This document shows, one piece after another, positions 62,510-64,000 of a stretch of DNA of 64,000 nucleotides. The translations under genes were made by a program, and so were the position numbers. Position 1 is the first letter of the stretch; every line of letters begins with the position of its first letter. The stretch comes from Amphirosellinia nigrospora (Eukaryota; Ascomycota; Sordariomycetes; Xylariales; Xylariaceae). Location: contig SCHM01000002.1 in the NCBI GenBank assembly GCA_004123355.1, forward strand, positions 8,529,569-8,593,568. Direction: 5' to 3'. The notes beneath the pieces are model-generated. The model was not told the origin of the DNA. It ran no database searches and worked only from the letters and a program-made list of their open reading frames with translations.

Positions 62510-64000
62510 TCATTGCGGCATTGTGCCCCCTGTCTTCCTCTCCCGGGTATAGTCTTTATTTCCGCTTTCTGTCCCTGTGCTCGCTGCTCCATGCTTAGAT
62601 TCGTCGTTCAAAAGCGGAATCTCATCCACGCTTAAGCGCTTTCCACTAGCTGGGTCTTCAACAAGAATAGCGCGGTCAATGCTCCGGCCACTACTTTGAC
62701 CAAGACCATCGGCAATCGATTTCGACTCATCGCCGAGACCGCCTGTGGGGGTCAACAGAGGAGATGAAGCATGAGGTCTGGGCTGGACTGCCACTTGGCG
62801 ACCTCTGCTTTCATCGACTCAAGCTCTTTTTGGAATCGCTTGCCGAAGACATCGATATAGTAGGTCGAGCCGTTGTAAACGCTCCAGGTGAAGACGAACA
62901 TAAGGAAGCCGGCAGACGCCCATCGGCTGTAAAACCACAATGAGCAGGGGAGCATAGTGAGGACGGCGTAGAGGTACTGAATTAGCATGAACGCGGGCTC
63001 TTGAAGACTTGCGGGCAGCGAGAGCACAATTTTCCCGATCCAGACCTTGGAGTAAGAGCGACGCAACCAGGTAAAGGATGTAGGACGACCGGCCGCGATC
63101 TTCTCACGGCGACGGACGGTGATTAATACATAGTAGGATAGCTGCCAGACGGCATAAGGAATGGTGGACCAGATAATCATGGAGACAACATTGCTGTAAG
63201 CGGTAGGGGAGCCTGGTGGCGAGGTTTTGACCGTCCAGAGCGCAGGAAAGCGTTGACGTTGCTCTTCGGATGGAAGCAGATGGACAATGCAATGGAGCGT
63301 AGCGCATGGCATGATGTGAATAAACAGGGACGTGACCTTGTCGAAGTCATGGAACACGAGCGAGTTACGCCACATGATGATGGCGACAGCATTATTGCCA
63401 AAAGCCAAGCAATAGGATGAAATGAACAGGCGCTTGGAGGAGGGAAAGATCCAGAGACTCGTGAATAGCAGGAAGTTGACAAAGTAGCAGAGGTCGGCGA
63501 GGAAGTAGTGATAGCCGCGCCGATGGTAGGTGAGGTATCGGATAGGCATGAAGTACACTAGCTGGGCCGTGTACCACATATGAAAGTACTGAGGATAAGC
63601 GCCGATGAGGTAGCCGCTGATGAAGATGTTCATGACACCGCAGATGAACGAGACCTTCTCACGGAGTGTGATGACTTTGGTGTCGTTCCATTGCCTTCCC
63701 AGCTTCTCTACGTTCTGCTTCATGCGCTTCCGGTACCTTTCGAGCTGCTCGTCAGCCGAGGGCACCCGCCGTCGCCATTCCTCCACCATGCGCTCTCGAG
63801 CCTCCTGGCCCCTTGTCTTGAGAGCAGCTCGTGACTTCCGCACCTTCTCGGTCTGGGCAGAGATGCCCTTTTGTAACTTTTCTAGCCGTTGTGGCAGTGC
63901 AAAGTTGTCTAGCAAATCTAAGACGGTAAGACGATCCAAGGGCGGGAAGGAGTCCCAGTCGTCGTGATACGAGCTGCTGGCGGCGGAGAAGGAATGCGAT
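62510..64000 (-). CDS. gpc1: Glycerophosphocholine acyltransferase, partial at 5' end
   Basis: The DUF2838/GPC1 family moves an acyl chain onto glycerophosphocholine, making lysophosphatidylcholine for phosphatidylcholine recycling; it is an integral membrane enzyme. The coding frame runs off the right edge: SSSYHDDWDSFPPLDRL is read from 63,987 down, upstream of any ATG, so the true start lies outside. Seen: a helical, charged N-terminal part (RLEKLQKGISAQ, EEWRRRVPSADEQLERYRKR), then about eight hydrophobic helices, including VSFICGVMNIFISGYLIG, YHYFLADLCYFVNFLLFTSL, LFISSYCLAFGNNAVAIIMW and FIHIMPCATLHCIVHLLPSE. One base appears lost in a CCC run (plus-strand GGG 62,780-62,782); this joins KWQSSP to a cytosolic tail ending in GGTMPQ and TGA. 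His residues in the HIMPCATLHCIVH stretch could be catalytic, but I infer this from position. Confidence 0.9.

Noticed and set aside
1-64000. CRISPR arrays, prophage, insertion sequences, rRNA genes
   Set aside because: No spaced direct repeats, no phage or transposase motifs and no rRNA signature were seen on either strand.

Overview
The window is nuclear DNA from a filamentous ascomycete. The class Sordariomycetes is likely, and the order Xylariales (Hypoxylaceae) is possible but not proven. Support comes from short GT..AG introns with CTAAC or CTGAC branch sites, CT-rich leaders, scattered TACCTAGGTA-type motifs, and proteins of clearly fungal type (RGS-LOV, DUF6590, fungal Cdh1, GPC1). 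There are no bacterial operons, ribosome-binding sites, phage or CRISPR. I read about ten protein genes and one intron-containing tRNA gene in 64 kb, so spacing is wide.

Layout. 382-502: tRNA-Glu(CTC) with a 49-nt intron. 6.7-8.4 kb: low-complexity hypothetical protein. 10.9-12.3 kb: single-pass membrane protein with a basic tail. 13.4-14.8 kb (minus): DUF6590 protein. 17.5-19.5 kb: coiled-coil protein. 24.9-28.6 kb: a head-to-head ribosome-biogenesis pair, ribosomal protein L17 (uL22, minus) and fibrillarin (NOP1, plus), sharing a 510-bp promoter. 29.1-30.2 kb (minus): Asn/Arg-rich protein. 35.8-38.1 kb (minus): C2H2 zinc-finger regulator. 53.9-56.2 kb (minus): RGS-LOV blue-light receptor of the BcLOV4 type. 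59.2-61.1 kb: Cdh1-type activator of the anaphase-promoting complex. 62.5-64.0 kb (minus, cut by the window edge): glycerophosphocholine acyltransferase. Most of 19.5-24.9, 30.2-35.8 and 38.2-53.8 kb holds no gene I can support.

The most notable locus is fibrillarin. My exon model has 15 exons, with micro-exons of 8, 12 and 8 nt, and one intron that fits a [D1] spliceosomal twin intron (stwintron): an internal intron splits the first and second bases of the outer donor. Removing both parts restores a conserved Val and the reading frame. L17 has a first exon consisting of the ATG alone.

A second pattern runs through the window. At least eight genes with otherwise conserved coding sequence carry single-base losses, mostly in C or G runs, and Cdh1 may also have two 7-bp losses at short direct repeats. 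L17 and the C2H2 gene have none. This looks more like sequence or assembly undercalling than decay of eight neighbouring genes, so frame breaks here should not be read as pseudogenes without read support.
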